A stretch of 41,096 nt of DNA from Phycisphaerae bacterium (GCA_029858345.1 JAOUFG010000011.1:1-41096), one strand, 5' to 3'; shown: positions 17,904-26,427, counted from the stretch's first letter. Notes: generated from the letters alone by a model not told the origin. A program made the numbers and translations.

Positions 17904-17933
17904 AAAAAGACGCCAAGAGGACAACTTGGCGTC
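17902..17933 (-). terminator. intrinsic terminator after tRNA-Glu
   Basis: A perfect 9-bp stem (GACGCCAAG / CTTGGCGTC, 17909-17933) is followed on the minus strand by seven Ts. It ends transcription of the tRNA-Glu gene. On the plus strand there is no good T tract, so it is a weaker terminator for the UvrC-like gene. Confidence 0.85.
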
Positions 17934-17940
17934 TTCGATG

Positions 17941-18013
17941 TAGCCCCAAGGGGACTCGAACCCCTGTCGCCGGGTTGAAAACCCGGTGTCCTAGGCCTCT
18001 AGACGATGGGGCC
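17941..18013 (-). tRNA. tRNA-Glu (anticodon UUC)
   Basis: A 73-base cloverleaf is seen on the minus strand. The acceptor stem is GGCCCCA / TGGGGCT with a G-U first pair, the T loop is GGTTCGAGTCC, and the anticodon stem CCGGG / CCCGG encloses TTTTCAA, with TTC at 17979-17977. No CCA is encoded. It is followed by a strong terminator. Confidence 0.95.
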
Positions 18014-18059
18014 AAATAGTTCTTAGTTAAGGCCAACCCTACGGGCTGGACTATTTAAG

Positions 18060-18099
18060 CTACAAACTACGAACTAAGAACTAAGAACTACGAACTATA
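18060..18099. repeat. degenerate tandem repeat of a 7-base unit
   Basis: About five and a half copies of AACTACG/AACTAAG fill the space between the ferredoxin stop and the tRNA-Glu promoter region. The same repeat unit occurs at 23162-23210. Confidence 0.75.
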
Positions 18100-18100
18100 A

Positions 18101-18274
18101 CTATTCCATACTGATGGCTTCAACGGGGCATTCATCGACGCAAACACCGCAGTCAACGCACTTATCCGCATCCACAACGGCCTTATCCTCTTGCATCTCA
18201 ATGGCTTCACTCGGACAGCAATCAACGCATGCGCCACATCCTGTACAGGTACCGCTATCTACTTTTGCCGGCAT
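18101..18274 (-). CDS. 2[4Fe-4S] ferredoxin
   Basis: This 57-residue gene encodes a bacterial-type 8Fe-8S ferredoxin, a soluble low-potential electron carrier. The two cluster motifs are Cys10-x2-Cys13-x2-Cys16-x3-Cys20-Pro and Cys39-x2-Cys42-x2-Cys45-x3-Cys49-Pro, in two symmetric halves. An extra Cys19 precedes Cys20. GAAAGGGA lies about six bases before the ATG. It stands alone, next to the tRNA. A likely partner in this window is the NfnAB-type transhydrogenase, which uses reduced ferredoxin. Confidence 0.95.
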   Translation of the reverse strand: MPAKVDSGTCTGCGACVDCCPSEAIEMQEDKAVVDADKCVDCGVCVDECPVEAISME

Positions 18275-18449
18275 TTCTAATCCCTTTCATTTTTTTTACC
18301 GATCGACGTCCATAAACAAGGCCGGAAGTTTACATAAATTTGCACTGTAAAACAATATAATTTTCACATTTTTTTCAAAATTGAATTGAGGGGAATCCCG
18401 CTTGGGGCTTGAAAATACGCTTTTCAACGTTTTGGATATAAAAAGCTGT

Positions 18450-20816
18450 CTATTCCGTCGGTTCCGCCGCCGGCTCCTTGGAGACGGGTTCCTTCCCTCC
18501 CAGCGCCAACGCCATACGCCGATTCAAGTGATGGCCGTCATGCTCGCTGGTCCAATCCAGCACTTTCTGAAAGGATTTTGGCTCGGCCTTGGCTAACAAA
18601 TACATCGCCATCATACGCACCGGCCACTTGTCATGATTCAGATTGTCCGAAATCTCGCCAATCATTTCCCCGTCGAGCGGCATGGACAGAGAAACAAGAC
18701 AATCTAACGTATAAACCCGAATTTTCCAGTCCGGATCGACAAGAAGCTTACGGACAGCATCGACCAGCAGTTCCTTTTCCACCTGAACACGTTTATAAAC
18801 CGCGCGGCTCAGATGAAGTGCCTGACTCTCAGCCAAAAGCCCTGTAAACAGGGAGGCCGCCTGATATTTTTGACCGGGCTGCCCCTTGGATAAAACGTCC
18901 AGACGCTGCAAGAGAAAATTGCGGGAAAGCGTAACGCCTCTTCGATATATTTTGGCCTGAACGGGGTCCGTTGTTTTCACTCGATTTTCAACGCGGCCCG
19001 ACGCCAACGTCACCGGATCCAAATACACGGTAAAACGAATCGCTGTCTCGGCCTGAGGGTACGTCATCAGCAGTTTTCGAAGCTGTCCGCAATTAAGGTC
19101 CAGAGGAACGGAAAGATGCTCTCCCGGCAAAACAGGTCCGGAAGGCCTAAAACGCGTACTCAGCAACTCCGGGATTTCGACGTTAAGCCCCCCTTCAAAA
19201 GCAGCATCAATACGAACCCGGCCCTGAAGCAAACCGTCATCAGATATAATCAGCGCATCGGAGGACGTGTTTTCGATTACAAGCCGCGGCTGAATCTCGT
19301 CCCCGTACAGAAAATCAGAACCATTGAACAGCAGCTTGACAGAATACCGCTTTGACGGCTCCATAAAATCAGGCACAATTCGATCGGCGTATTGGCCGTT
19401 AAGAGCATCCTGAATACCGGCAGGATCGACAGCGGGAATGTAATCCGAATCCTGCTCCTCCAGAAGATGGATTGCTTTTTCCGCCACAAACGATTCCGGC
19501 GACATCTCAACCACCGCCCGCAGCGTCTCCAGCGCCGTTTGCTTCTGCTCTTCTTTTGCCAGGTCGACAATTGCCGTCGTCAACAGAGCGATCGGGGGTT
19601 TCTCTTCCGAGGATTCAACGTATTGCTGAGCAAGTTCGTGCTGGCCATTCAGGGCCAGCGTATAAGCAAACATTTCCTTGACGCCCTTGCGGTCGGGAGA
19701 TTCCTCAAATGCCCGATTACTCCACGCCAGGGCCTTTTCCGGCTCTTCCTGAACAAAACTGTAAAACCATGCCAGATGTTCCGGATAAATCGGCTGTGTC
19801 CGCTCTTTTACGGATAAGAGTGCTTCCGCTTTCTCGGCCGCGGATACAAGCAAACGGCGGCCCTTGTCAACCTGACCCATCTTAATCAGGGCCTTGCCGG
19901 CAACCGCCTCGAGCATCAAATCCAACCGGTCGGGATTACGATAGCTCTCTGCAACCTCCAGACATTTTGTTTCCATGCGGTCACTGTGGTAACAGCCCAA
20001 CAGCCATCCATGAACAATATCGTCAGGCACCTGTTGGGCAGGATACAAAAACTGATAGACTTTCGCTGCATAGTCATAAGCATCCGCCGCGGTCTCATAC
20101 AGTTGAAAATGTATCAGCGTATCGGCGTATCGAACCGCCGAATCCAAATCGTAAGGATCGATCGTAAGAACCGCACGCATCTGTACCATCTGAACCTGCG
20201 GCGACGGAGTTGCGTCCGTGCCCGCCGTCAGTTCCCAATACTTGGAAAAAGCCAGTTGATTATAGGGATTCAGTGTATAGCCCGACATGAAAGCGTTTGT
20301 TGCCGATGGCATATCGGATTTTTCAACCGCCAGAAAACCTTGTTGGGTCGCCAAATCCGAACCAAAGACAGGGTTTAAGGACGCGTATTTCTGATAGAGT
20401 TTTTGCAGTAAAGCTTCCCGGTCCATACGGGTGTTCATCCCCACCAGCATGCAGTCTAAGGCACGCGAAACAACCTCCAAATCCCCTCGGGAATGAAGAT
20501 AGCGGTCCATCGCCAAGTTCAGCTTGTCCGTATAATCGGCGCCGGCATAACAATTACCCGCCCCGATACGCAGTGCCTGCTCGGCAATCGACCCCGATAA
20601 GGAATCCAGGGACACCGCGGCATCCAAAAATGTCATGGCCTGCTCGGCTTTCATCGGGTCCAATGGATCCTGCCGATGAATTTCGGAAGCTTGCTTAATA
20701 AAAAGGTTGGCTGTGCTTTCTGAGGACAGACTCGCGGTGTCTAATGCAAGCGACACAGAGACACAAAAACAGACGCCGCAAACGACACCTAAAAACACTT
20801 CCCTTTGTCTGGCCAT
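18450..20816 (-). CDS. large exported protein with TPR-like and HEAT-like repeats
   Basis: The product has 788 residues. A signal peptide covers about 1-25 (VVCGVCFCVSVSLA/LD). Residues about 30-470 are helical TPR-like repeats, for example LYETAADAYDYAAKVYQFL, EKALAWSNRAFEESPDR and LAKEEQKQTALETLRAVVEM. A beta-rich domain with an immunoglobulin-like look follows at about 490-640 (PRLVIENTSSDALIISDDG). The C-terminal part (about 650-770) has HEAT-like units such as LLVDPDWKIRVYTLDCLVSL and HDKWPVRMMAMYLLAK. It ends in a Glu/Lys/Pro tail. It is probably a periplasmic scaffold; I do not recognise a named family. GGAG lies six bases before the ATG. It is a single-gene unit. Confidence 0.75.
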   Translation of the reverse strand: MARQREVFLGVVCGVCFCVSVSLALDTASLSSESTANLFIKQASEIHRQDPLDPMKAEQAMTFLDAAVSLDSLSGSIAEQALRIGAGNCYAGADYTDKLNLAMDRYLHSRGDLEVVSRALDCMLVGMNTRMDREALLQKLYQKYASLNPVFGSDLATQQGFLAVEKSDMPSATNAFMSGYTLNPYNQLAFSKYWELTAGTDATPSPQVQMVQMRAVLTIDPYDLDSAVRYADTLIHFQLYETAADAYDYAAKVYQFLYPAQQVPDDIVHGWLLGCYHSDRMETKCLEVAESYRNPDRLDLMLEAVAGKALIKMGQVDKGRRLLVSAAEKAEALLSVKERTQPIYPEHLAWFYSFVQEEPEKALAWSNRAFEESPDRKGVKEMFAYTLALNGQHELAQQYVESSEEKPPIALLTTAIVDLAKEEQKQTALETLRAVVEMSPESFVAEKAIHLLEEQDSDYIPAVDPAGIQDALNGQYADRIVPDFMEPSKRYSVKLLFNGSDFLYGDEIQPRLVIENTSSDALIISDDGLLQGRVRIDAAFEGGLNVEIPELLSTRFRPSGPVLPGEHLSVPLDLNCGQLRKLLMTYPQAETAIRFTVYLDPVTLASGRVENRVKTTDPVQAKIYRRGVTLSRNFLLQRLDVLSKGQPGQKYQAASLFTGLLAESQALHLSRAVYKRVQVEKELLVDAVRKLLVDPDWKIRVYTLDCLVSLSMPLDGEMIGEISDNLNHDKWPVRMMAMYLLAKAEPKSFQKVLDWTSEHDGHHLNRRMALALGGKEPVSKEPAAEPTE

Positions 20817-20989
20817 AGATACTCCAAAGTTGACTCTATACTGGTCACGATCGAAAATTTCCGTTTCTACGCGGCGGAGTTTATCCCGGACTGGATCCGG
20901 GATCGCCTGTGACCGTAAGTTACGGATTTACCTGCGAGAATTTATTACCCTGAAGGGTATAAAATCTGCTTTTCTGACTAAATAATCGG

Positions 20990-21451
20990 CTATTGCATGT
21001 GATAGCTGAACCTGAAAACACGCGGTTTCGCCAATTTCTTATAGTCGTCCAGGTCCATCCGGATAGCCAATTCGTGCGTTCCGGCCTGAAAAACGATGAA
21101 TGGGTCGTCTTCAAGCGTCTCATCCATCAGTGTTTCAAGACCGTACAGGTCCCCAAATGGCGGCTCGGCCCCCAGCGCACAGTCGGCAAACAGCCGCGCC
21201 ATCCCTTCTTCGTCGGCCAGTTGGATATGCTTGGCTTTGAGTTCCTTTTTCAGCGTATCCATGTCGATCTTGCAGCACGCCGGAAGCACGCAGAGGTAAT
21301 ACGTCTCGTCGGCCAGTACCGCCACCGGTTTGGCGACATTCATCCCCGGCACATGCTCTTCGGCGGCCATTTGCTGTGCGGTAAACGTCGGTCGGTGCTG
21401 AGTCATTTCGTAATGAACGCCCTTGGAATCCAGAAATTCGATCACTTTCAT
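20990..21451 (-). CDS. YbaK/ProX-type aminoacyl-tRNA deacylase
   Basis: The 153-residue product belongs to the YbaK/INS-like superfamily, which hydrolyses mischarged aminoacyl-tRNAs in trans (for example Cys- or Ala-tRNA-Pro). Typical segments are AKPVAVLADETYYLCVLPA, the KID just after it, and LGAEPPFGDLYGL, where the conserved Gly-x-x-Pro-Phe motif lies. The fold is complete. GGAGGTG just before the ATG gives a strong ribosome site. The substrate amino acid cannot be set from sequence. It is 77 bases downstream of murJ in the opposite reading sense of transcription order (murJ lies after it), so it is probably a separate unit. Confidence 0.87.
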   Translation of the reverse strand: MKVIEFLDSKGVHYEMTQHRPTFTAQQMAAEEHVPGMNVAKPVAVLADETYYLCVLPACCKIDMDTLKKELKAKHIQLADEEGMARLFADCALGAEPPFGDLYGLETLMDETLEDDPFIVFQAGTHELAIRMDLDDYKKLAKPRVFRFSYHMQ

Positions 21452-21528
21452 AAGACACCTCCGAATCTGTCAAAACAACATTAGGATATTGCTTCTGGAA
21501 TCCATTATATCCGGATGTGCACAGGCCG

Positions 21529-23088
21529 TCAATTCTCGATAATTTCTGTTTTTCGCTTCCTGCGCCCGATCAAAAGCATCAGCATCTCGCTCTTTAGAAC
21601 AGCGGATGCCCCGGTATACACGCCCGCACAGACAACCACCAGCGCCCCCGTGCGAATCAGGTCGTATTTCAGAGAAACCGGCATCGGCCCCGTAAACATC
21701 AGAACACCGATTCCGGCACACGTCATCACCGCCGTGGCGACGCCCGTCTTGACAATCGTGATCCGCAGCCCCTCGGCCATCTCCACCGGATGCTTCTTTT
21801 TCAGCACGATCATTAAGACAATCACCTGTAAATACGAACAAACCGCCGTGGACAGCGCCAACCCCCCGGTCCCCAGCGGCCAGATGAGAATCAGATTCAG
21901 TACGACATTAACCGCCACCGCCCCAGCAGCGGTAATCGCCGGTACCTTGGAGTCTTTGGTTGAATAAAACGCCCGAATCAGAATCTGCTGCGAAAAGAAC
22001 CCGCACAATCCAATCGCGTAAAATGACAGCGTCCAGGCGGTGCTGCCGGTATCCGCCGCCGTAAACCGCCCGTGTTCAAACAACACCGCGATGAGCGGGC
22101 GAGCAACCAGAATCAAACCAACCGTTGCCGGAACCGCCACAAAGATCGACATCCGCAGCCCCCGCGACACCACCTGCATCATCCTGTCATAAGCGCCTTT
22201 GGCCGCCTCGCTGCTGAGCTCCGGGAAAATAGCCGTCGCAAGGGAAATCCCCAGCACGCCTAAGGGAAACTGGTACAGCCGCTGTGCATAGTACAACTTT
22301 GATACGGCACCCCACGACAAATACTTCCCGAACGCCAGCGCGATCAGGTCGTCGGCCAGCGTATTGATCTGCGTCACTGTCAGGCCCAGCACCATCGGCC
22401 CCATCAGCAGCAGAATCCGCCGGAACGCCGGCGAGTGCGTCTCCCACAACGGCCGCAAAACAAGCCCGTGTTTTCGCAGCGGTCCCATCTGCATTGCAAT
22501 CTGAAGGAGTCCCGCGATAACCACCCCAATCGCCACGACATACACCTGTTGTTCCGGCGGCAAATCCAATTTTAACCCCGCCAACAATGAACTGGCGATG
22601 ATGGCAATATTCAGAACGATCGGCACCGCCGCCGGAGCGAGAAAATGACGATGCACGTTCAGCAGTCCGCTGATGACCGCCGCGATGCAGATACACACCA
22701 TAAACGGCATCATGATCGCCGCCAGGTTCAGGCCCAGGCGGGTTCCTTCATTGGGAGGGAAAATCAGGGCGTAAACAACAATCAACAACTCCGCCAGCAG
22801 CATCACGCCGGTCAGAAACACCGCCAGCACCGTCACCACGCTGCGGGCCAATCGCCGGGCGGCATCCGGGTCTTTTTCCAATTCTTCGCTGTAGATCGGG
22901 ATCACCGACGCCGAGGCAGCGCCCTCGCCGAACAGCCGCCGGGCCAGATTCGGAATCTTAAACCCCATCGTCCAGGCCGTCATCAGCCAGTCCGCCCCGA
23001 AAAAGTACGCAAACACCATGTCCCGCAGCATCCCAAGGATGCGGCTGATAAACGTCAACCCAGCAATCTGCTTAAACCCGCGTATCAT
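21529..23088 (-). CDS. murJ: lipid II flippase MurJ
   Basis: MurJ moves lipid II across the cytoplasmic membrane for peptidoglycan synthesis. The 519-residue product has about fourteen helices and the family signature near the N-terminus: GLTFISRILGMLRDMVFAYFFG and NLARRLFGEGAASASVIPIY. The internal AFYSTKDSKVPA segment is also typical. The frame stays open to 23163, but I choose the ATG at 23088. MurJ proteins begin with this first helix, and the 25 extra residues are encoded by a dispersed intergenic repeat. There is only a weak Shine-Dalgarno sequence. Its presence argues for a peptidoglycan wall. Confidence 0.92.
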   Translation of the reverse strand: MIRGFKQIAGLTFISRILGMLRDMVFAYFFGADWLMTAWTMGFKIPNLARRLFGEGAASASVIPIYSEELEKDPDAARRLARSVVTVLAVFLTGVMLLAELLIVVYALIFPPNEGTRLGLNLAAIMMPFMVCICIAAVISGLLNVHRHFLAPAAVPIVLNIAIIASSLLAGLKLDLPPEQQVYVVAIGVVIAGLLQIAMQMGPLRKHGLVLRPLWETHSPAFRRILLLMGPMVLGLTVTQINTLADDLIALAFGKYLSWGAVSKLYYAQRLYQFPLGVLGISLATAIFPELSSEAAKGAYDRMMQVVSRGLRMSIFVAVPATVGLILVARPLIAVLFEHGRFTAADTGSTAWTLSFYAIGLCGFFSQQILIRAFYSTKDSKVPAITAAGAVAVNVVLNLILIWPLGTGGLALSTAVCSYLQVIVLMIVLKKKHPVEMAEGLRITIVKTGVATAVMTCAGIGVLMFTGPMPVSLKYDLIRTGALVVVCAGVYTGASAVLKSEMLMLLIGRRKRKTEIIEN

Positions 23089-23098
23089 ATAAAAAAAC

Positions 23099-23210
23099 CT
23101 GTCATCCCGACCGACCTGTCCTTCGTAGCTCGAAGAGCGAAGAAGGAAGCCGGGACTCCTCAACTAAGAACTACGAACTAAGAACTACGAACTAAAAACT
23201 ACGAACTATT
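23099..23210. repeat. dispersed repeat plus AACTACG tandem array upstream of murJ
   Basis: The segment 23099-23160 starts GTCATCCCGACCGACCTGTC and contains the inverted GCTCGAAGAGC; its opening resembles the repeat at 6741. It is followed at 23162-23210 by about seven copies of AACTACG/AACTAAG, the unit also found at 18060. From 23211 to 23449 I see no gene and no further clear signal. Confidence 0.65.
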
Positions 23211-23449
23211 GATTTATCGTCATTCCTCCCTTCTTTCCGTGAAAATGCAACGTCCCCCATTGGAATCCCGGATGTGATGCGCACGATGACTTTGAAGATT
23301 CGCCCTACTGCGGCAGCTATTCGGCGATAGGAATGTGAGCGGGCTAAGCCCGAATACAAAATGGAGAATGTAGAGTAAAGGAACTACGATTTTTATATGT
23401 GGCCGTCCCTATTTCCCCTCATTTTCCCTATCTAAATACCTAACCCAAG

Positions 23450-23602
23450 TTAGCCCTGATGATACCTTTCGAAGGATTCACGAGCCAGCATCATTCCCAT
23501 TTTGACATATTTATTTCCTCCAGTTGGAGCTTTTTTCTTTTCAGCGTAATATGCCTCTTTGTATTCATCAAACGTCTTATAGGCCTTTTGTTTTTTTGCC
23601 AT
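23450..23602 (-). CDS. 50-residue basic protein downstream of the Ntn-hydrolase-like gene
   Basis: A minus-strand ATG at 23602 opens a 50-codon frame ending in TAA. GGGAG lies about eight bases upstream. The product (MAKKQKAYKTFDEYKEAYYA at the start) is rich in Lys, Tyr and Glu, and is probably helical and soluble; a GGNK turn lies in the middle. I recognise no family. It starts 19 bases after the stop of the Ntn-hydrolase-like gene on the same strand and has the same AT-rich composition, so the two are probably one operon. A role as partner, inhibitor or substrate of that protein is possible but is inference from position. Confidence 0.55.
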   Translation of the reverse strand: MAKKQKAYKTFDEYKEAYYAEKKKAPTGGNKYVKMGMMLARESFERYHQG

Positions 23603-23621
23603 AAAACCATCTCCCATATAC

Positions 23622-24917
23622 TTAATCTTTAATGTAATTAGCCATAAAATGAGGATTTAATTCAGATTCAAAATAATGTTTTCTTTTTATCCAGACAAAA
23701 CCATCGCCCTTCGAAATAACTGCCACATCGATTTCGCCTCCGACCGTACCAGATGTACCCAAAGAAATCTTTTGTCTAAATGAAGTTAAATTGACTAATG
23801 ACTCAGCCATAGCAGCCAATTCATCTTTGGGGAGGTGCGACACGGAATTTGTAATAGGCAAAACAAAGTTGTTCGTTCTATCTTTTTGTAATTCTTTGTC
23901 AAATTCACGTAAGACACCTTCCCCAACTTTTTGAAGTTTATCTACTATTTCATCACTCTGCTTGTCCTTTGCCTCACAAATCTCTTTGGAAATGTATTCT
24001 GGCAATAAATGCTTCAATAGTCTGGCTAGATTTTTCTCTATGTACTTTCTATGATACGGATGAATTCCTTCCATGAATGACTGAACCATATCACTTTGAG
24101 CAAAAGCAGTTATAGAAGCATGATTGTCCAAAGTAATTTCCTGTTTTTTTTCTACTACGTACTTAAGCATCCCATTAACAGCGCATTCAACTTGCAGGGA
24201 AATTAGCTTTGGAAATATATCCTTTGGGCCGTACCCTGCAAACACAACACCTGATTTGGGGAAAGGAAATTCATTCTTTATGAACATCTGTAAAGCAATT
24301 TCAGTTAACAACCCTTTAAGACTAGACGATATTTGATGATTCTTGAAAACATTGTCAATAACAGAGTCAACCAATTGCTGATATTGCAGCAAGAACTTTT
24401 TTTTGTACCCAGAGGGTGTTTTCCTTAAATCTTCTTTGGCTCTTAAAGAGCTTAAAAAATCTCGCATGACTTTCGCTTTAATCTGTGAAATCTTTGCGTT
24501 TGATATCGATTTCTTTTCTGCTATGGTTTTTTTAACCTGCTCGTCGATCTCTTCTCTTAAATGGTTATAAATTGCAAAAACTTTAGAGGCAACATGTCTA
24601 TCACATCTGTCTTTTGATAACAAAGTCTTATCTTTTTCTAGGTATGACACAAAATCAGAAAGATACTGTTCTAATTGATCGAATTTTTTTGGACCTATAT
24701 GAACTCTATAAGATTTTATAACTGTCTCCCAAGGAATCTCCATGAATTCAGCAGAATCATATATCATGATCGCTACTGGATGAGAATGAGATAGTGCGAA
24801 TAACTTGTTCACTCCATGATAAACATGCTGACTTGAGTTTGCACTAGAAACAGTAACTGCACTATCAGCCGCTAAAGCAATCGCGGACTTATTCATTATA
24901 GCAATTTCTGCGGTCAT
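23622..24917 (-). CDS. proteasome/HslV-like Ntn-hydrolase homologue with large helical insertions
   Basis: The product has 431 residues from the ATG at 24917, chosen because AGAGGAG lies just upstream and a homologue-like start MTAEIAIM follows; the 28 earlier codons have no ribosome site. After Met removal Thr becomes residue 1. Asp17 and Thr21 in LAADSAVT are in register with proteasome beta and HslV. Lys37 in NKLFAL is a candidate for the catalytic lysine (position 33 in those enzymes) if a four-residue insertion is allowed. A late strand VVFAGYG and the C-terminal GGEIDVAVISKGDGF also fit the proteasome fold. Long charged helical segments separate these blocks. It is AT-rich, co-directional with the 50-residue gene. 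Proteolytic activity is inferred, not shown. Confidence 0.7.
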   Translation of the reverse strand: MTAEIAIMNKSAIALAADSAVTVSSANSSQHVYHGVNKLFALSHSHPVAIMIYDSAEFMEIPWETVIKSYRVHIGPKKFDQLEQYLSDFVSYLEKDKTLLSKDRCDRHVASKVFAIYNHLREEIDEQVKKTIAEKKSISNAKISQIKAKVMRDFLSSLRAKEDLRKTPSGYKKKFLLQYQQLVDSVIDNVFKNHQISSSLKGLLTEIALQMFIKNEFPFPKSGVVFAGYGPKDIFPKLISLQVECAVNGMLKYVVEKKQEITLDNHASITAFAQSDMVQSFMEGIHPYHRKYIEKNLARLLKHLLPEYISKEICEAKDKQSDEIVDKLQKVGEGVLREFDKELQKDRTNNFVLPITNSVSHLPKDELAAMAESLVNLTSFRQKISLGTSGTVGGEIDVAVISKGDGFVWIKRKHYFESELNPHFMANYIKD

Positions 24918-25117
24918 AATCTCCTCTGGTACGTCATTTTTTATTCGATCCCTTGATATCGAACAACTTAATGATACAAAAATGTATACAAAAAACCACA
25001 AAAAAATGAAATAATAAAACTAATTAATCCCCTTAAAATTACCCATATCCATAACATCAGGAACTTTGCATTTGGGGATAAATACTGAATGCTAACTTCG
25101 GATTACTGATATATTTT

Positions 25118-25333
25118 TCAAATACCGCTTGAAAACGGACAATATAAGAATTTGGAAAGCCATCGCTCCAGACTTCCCTTGACATCCTTTTGAGGAATGA
25201 CCCGGCCTGCCCTGACATCGGCCAACCCCTTGTCAATCGCAGCGAGAAAGTGGATACGCTCCTCGATGTCATCCCAAGTCACCGAGTCCGGCATATCCTG
25301 AATCGTCTTAATGGCAGTCTCTTTGTTCGTCAT
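25118..25333 (-). CDS. orphan antitoxin-like small protein
   Basis: The product has 71 residues. The first 58 (DMPDSVTWDDIEERIHFLAAI, then GLADVRAGRVIPQKDV) follow the pattern of small antitoxins usually encoded directly before a RelE/ParE-type toxin: a helical region, an R-AG-R-V turn, and a final helix with a Trp. The last dozen residues (FLYCPFSSGI) look like a run-on past the usual end. No toxin is found in the following 200 bases, so the partner is missing or the gene is a remnant. It lies 77 bases past pheS and in the same direction. Confidence 0.55.
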   Translation of the reverse strand: MTNKETAIKTIQDMPDSVTWDDIEERIHFLAAIDKGLADVRAGRVIPQKDVKGSLERWLSKFLYCPFSSGI

Positions 25334-25410
25334 AATAAATCATTATACTGAATTGACGGCAATAAAGTCAAGGCCTGAAAATCGGTGAAAATCTGTGGCT
25401 AAAAAACAAA

Positions 25411-26400
25411 TCAGAATTGTTTCAGGAAGCGAAGGTCGTTTTCGAAGAGCAGGCGGATGTCGGTGATGCCGTACTTTTTCATGGCTAATCGCTCGATGCC
25501 GAAGCCGAACGCCCAGCCGGTGTATTTTTCGCTGTCGATGCCGACCGCGTCGAAAACGTTCGGATCGACCATGCCGCAACCACCGATCTCCATCCAGTTT
25601 TCGCTGCCGCTCTTGTCCACCCAGAGGATATCCACCTCGCAGCTTGGCTCGGTAAACGGGAAAAAGCTTGGACGGAACCGCCATTTTGTCTCAGATCCAA
25701 AAAAGGTATGAATGAACTGGTTGACGCTGCTCTTGAGGTCCACCATCGTCACACCCTCATCGACGACCAGCGCCTCAAGCTGATGGAACATGAACATGTG
25801 CGTTGCGTCCACCGTATCCGGCCGATACACGCGCCCCGGCGCGACCACGCGAATCGGCGGCTTCGTGTTTTCCATCACGCGGATCTGGATCGTCGAGGTC
25901 TGGCTGCGAAGCAGCGTGGAGTCATCGACGTAAAAATTATCAATCGGGTCCCGTGCGGGGTGTTCCGGCGGGATATTCAGCGCGATGAAGTTGTGCCACT
26001 CGTCCTCGACCTCCGGCCCGTAGGCGATATCAAAGCCCATCCGCCCGAAGATTTCCAGCAGTTCCGAAACCGTCTGCGAAATGATATGCGACTTGCCCTG
26101 TGCCGCAGCGATCCCCGGCAGCGTCACATCGATCATCGGCTTTGCTTTTTTCGACGAATCTCCAAGCTCGCCCTTGGCCGCCTCAAACGCCGCGGTGATT
26201 TCCTGCTTGATGGCGTTGGCAAGCTGGCCGCCCTCGCGTTTCTGCTCCTTGGGAAGTTTACCGATCTGGCTGAGCATCCCGGTCACCGAGCCATTGCGGC
26301 CGAGGTATTCAATCCGAAACGCCTCCAGCGACTGGGCATCTGAAACATTTTTCAACGCGGCACGCGCCTGCTCACCGATTTGTCTAAACTGCTCAAGCAT
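25411..26400 (-). CDS. pheS: phenylalanyl-tRNA synthetase alpha subunit
   Basis: PheS is the catalytic subunit of PheRS, which charges tRNA-Phe and needs the beta subunit PheT. The product has 329 residues from the ATG at 26400, close to the E. coli length of 327. I prefer this start because MLEQFRQIGEQA begins the normal N-terminal helix; the frame is open for 14 more codons. Class II motif 2 is RFRPSFFPFTEPSCEVDI and motif 3 is GFGIERLAMKKYGITDIR. It follows rplT at the end of the thrS-infC-rpmI-rplT run. pheT, its usual next gene, is not found in the window. Confidence 0.95.
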   Translation of the reverse strand: MLEQFRQIGEQARAALKNVSDAQSLEAFRIEYLGRNGSVTGMLSQIGKLPKEQKREGGQLANAIKQEITAAFEAAKGELGDSSKKAKPMIDVTLPGIAAAQGKSHIISQTVSELLEIFGRMGFDIAYGPEVEDEWHNFIALNIPPEHPARDPIDNFYVDDSTLLRSQTSTIQIRVMENTKPPIRVVAPGRVYRPDTVDATHMFMFHQLEALVVDEGVTMVDLKSSVNQFIHTFFGSETKWRFRPSFFPFTEPSCEVDILWVDKSGSENWMEIGGCGMVDPNVFDAVGIDSEKYTGWAFGFGIERLAMKKYGITDIRLLFENDLRFLKQF

Positions 26401-26427
26401 AAGTATAAAAATTCGAATGTCTAATAT

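Noticed and set aside
17904-17940. Hairpin as main terminator of the UvrC-like gene
   Set aside because: The run of seven Ts is on the minus-strand side, after tRNA-Glu; the plus side has only TTCG.
18114-18350. 78-codon plus-strand frame opposite the ferredoxin
   Set aside because: It is antisense to a gene with two perfect ferredoxin cluster motifs and a good ribosome site.
23089-23163. 25-residue N-terminal extension of MurJ
   Set aside because: It is encoded by a dispersed intergenic repeat, and MurJ proteins begin at the chosen Met.
24918-25001. N-terminal extension of the Ntn-hydrolase-like gene as a signal or membrane anchor
   Set aside because: No ribosome site precedes the earlier start, whereas AGAGGAG sits just before the ATG at 24917, and the extension would bury the Thr.
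25057-25272. Overlapping frame considered as the missing toxin
   Set aside because: It overlaps most of the antitoxin-like gene in another frame and shows no RelE/ParE pattern.
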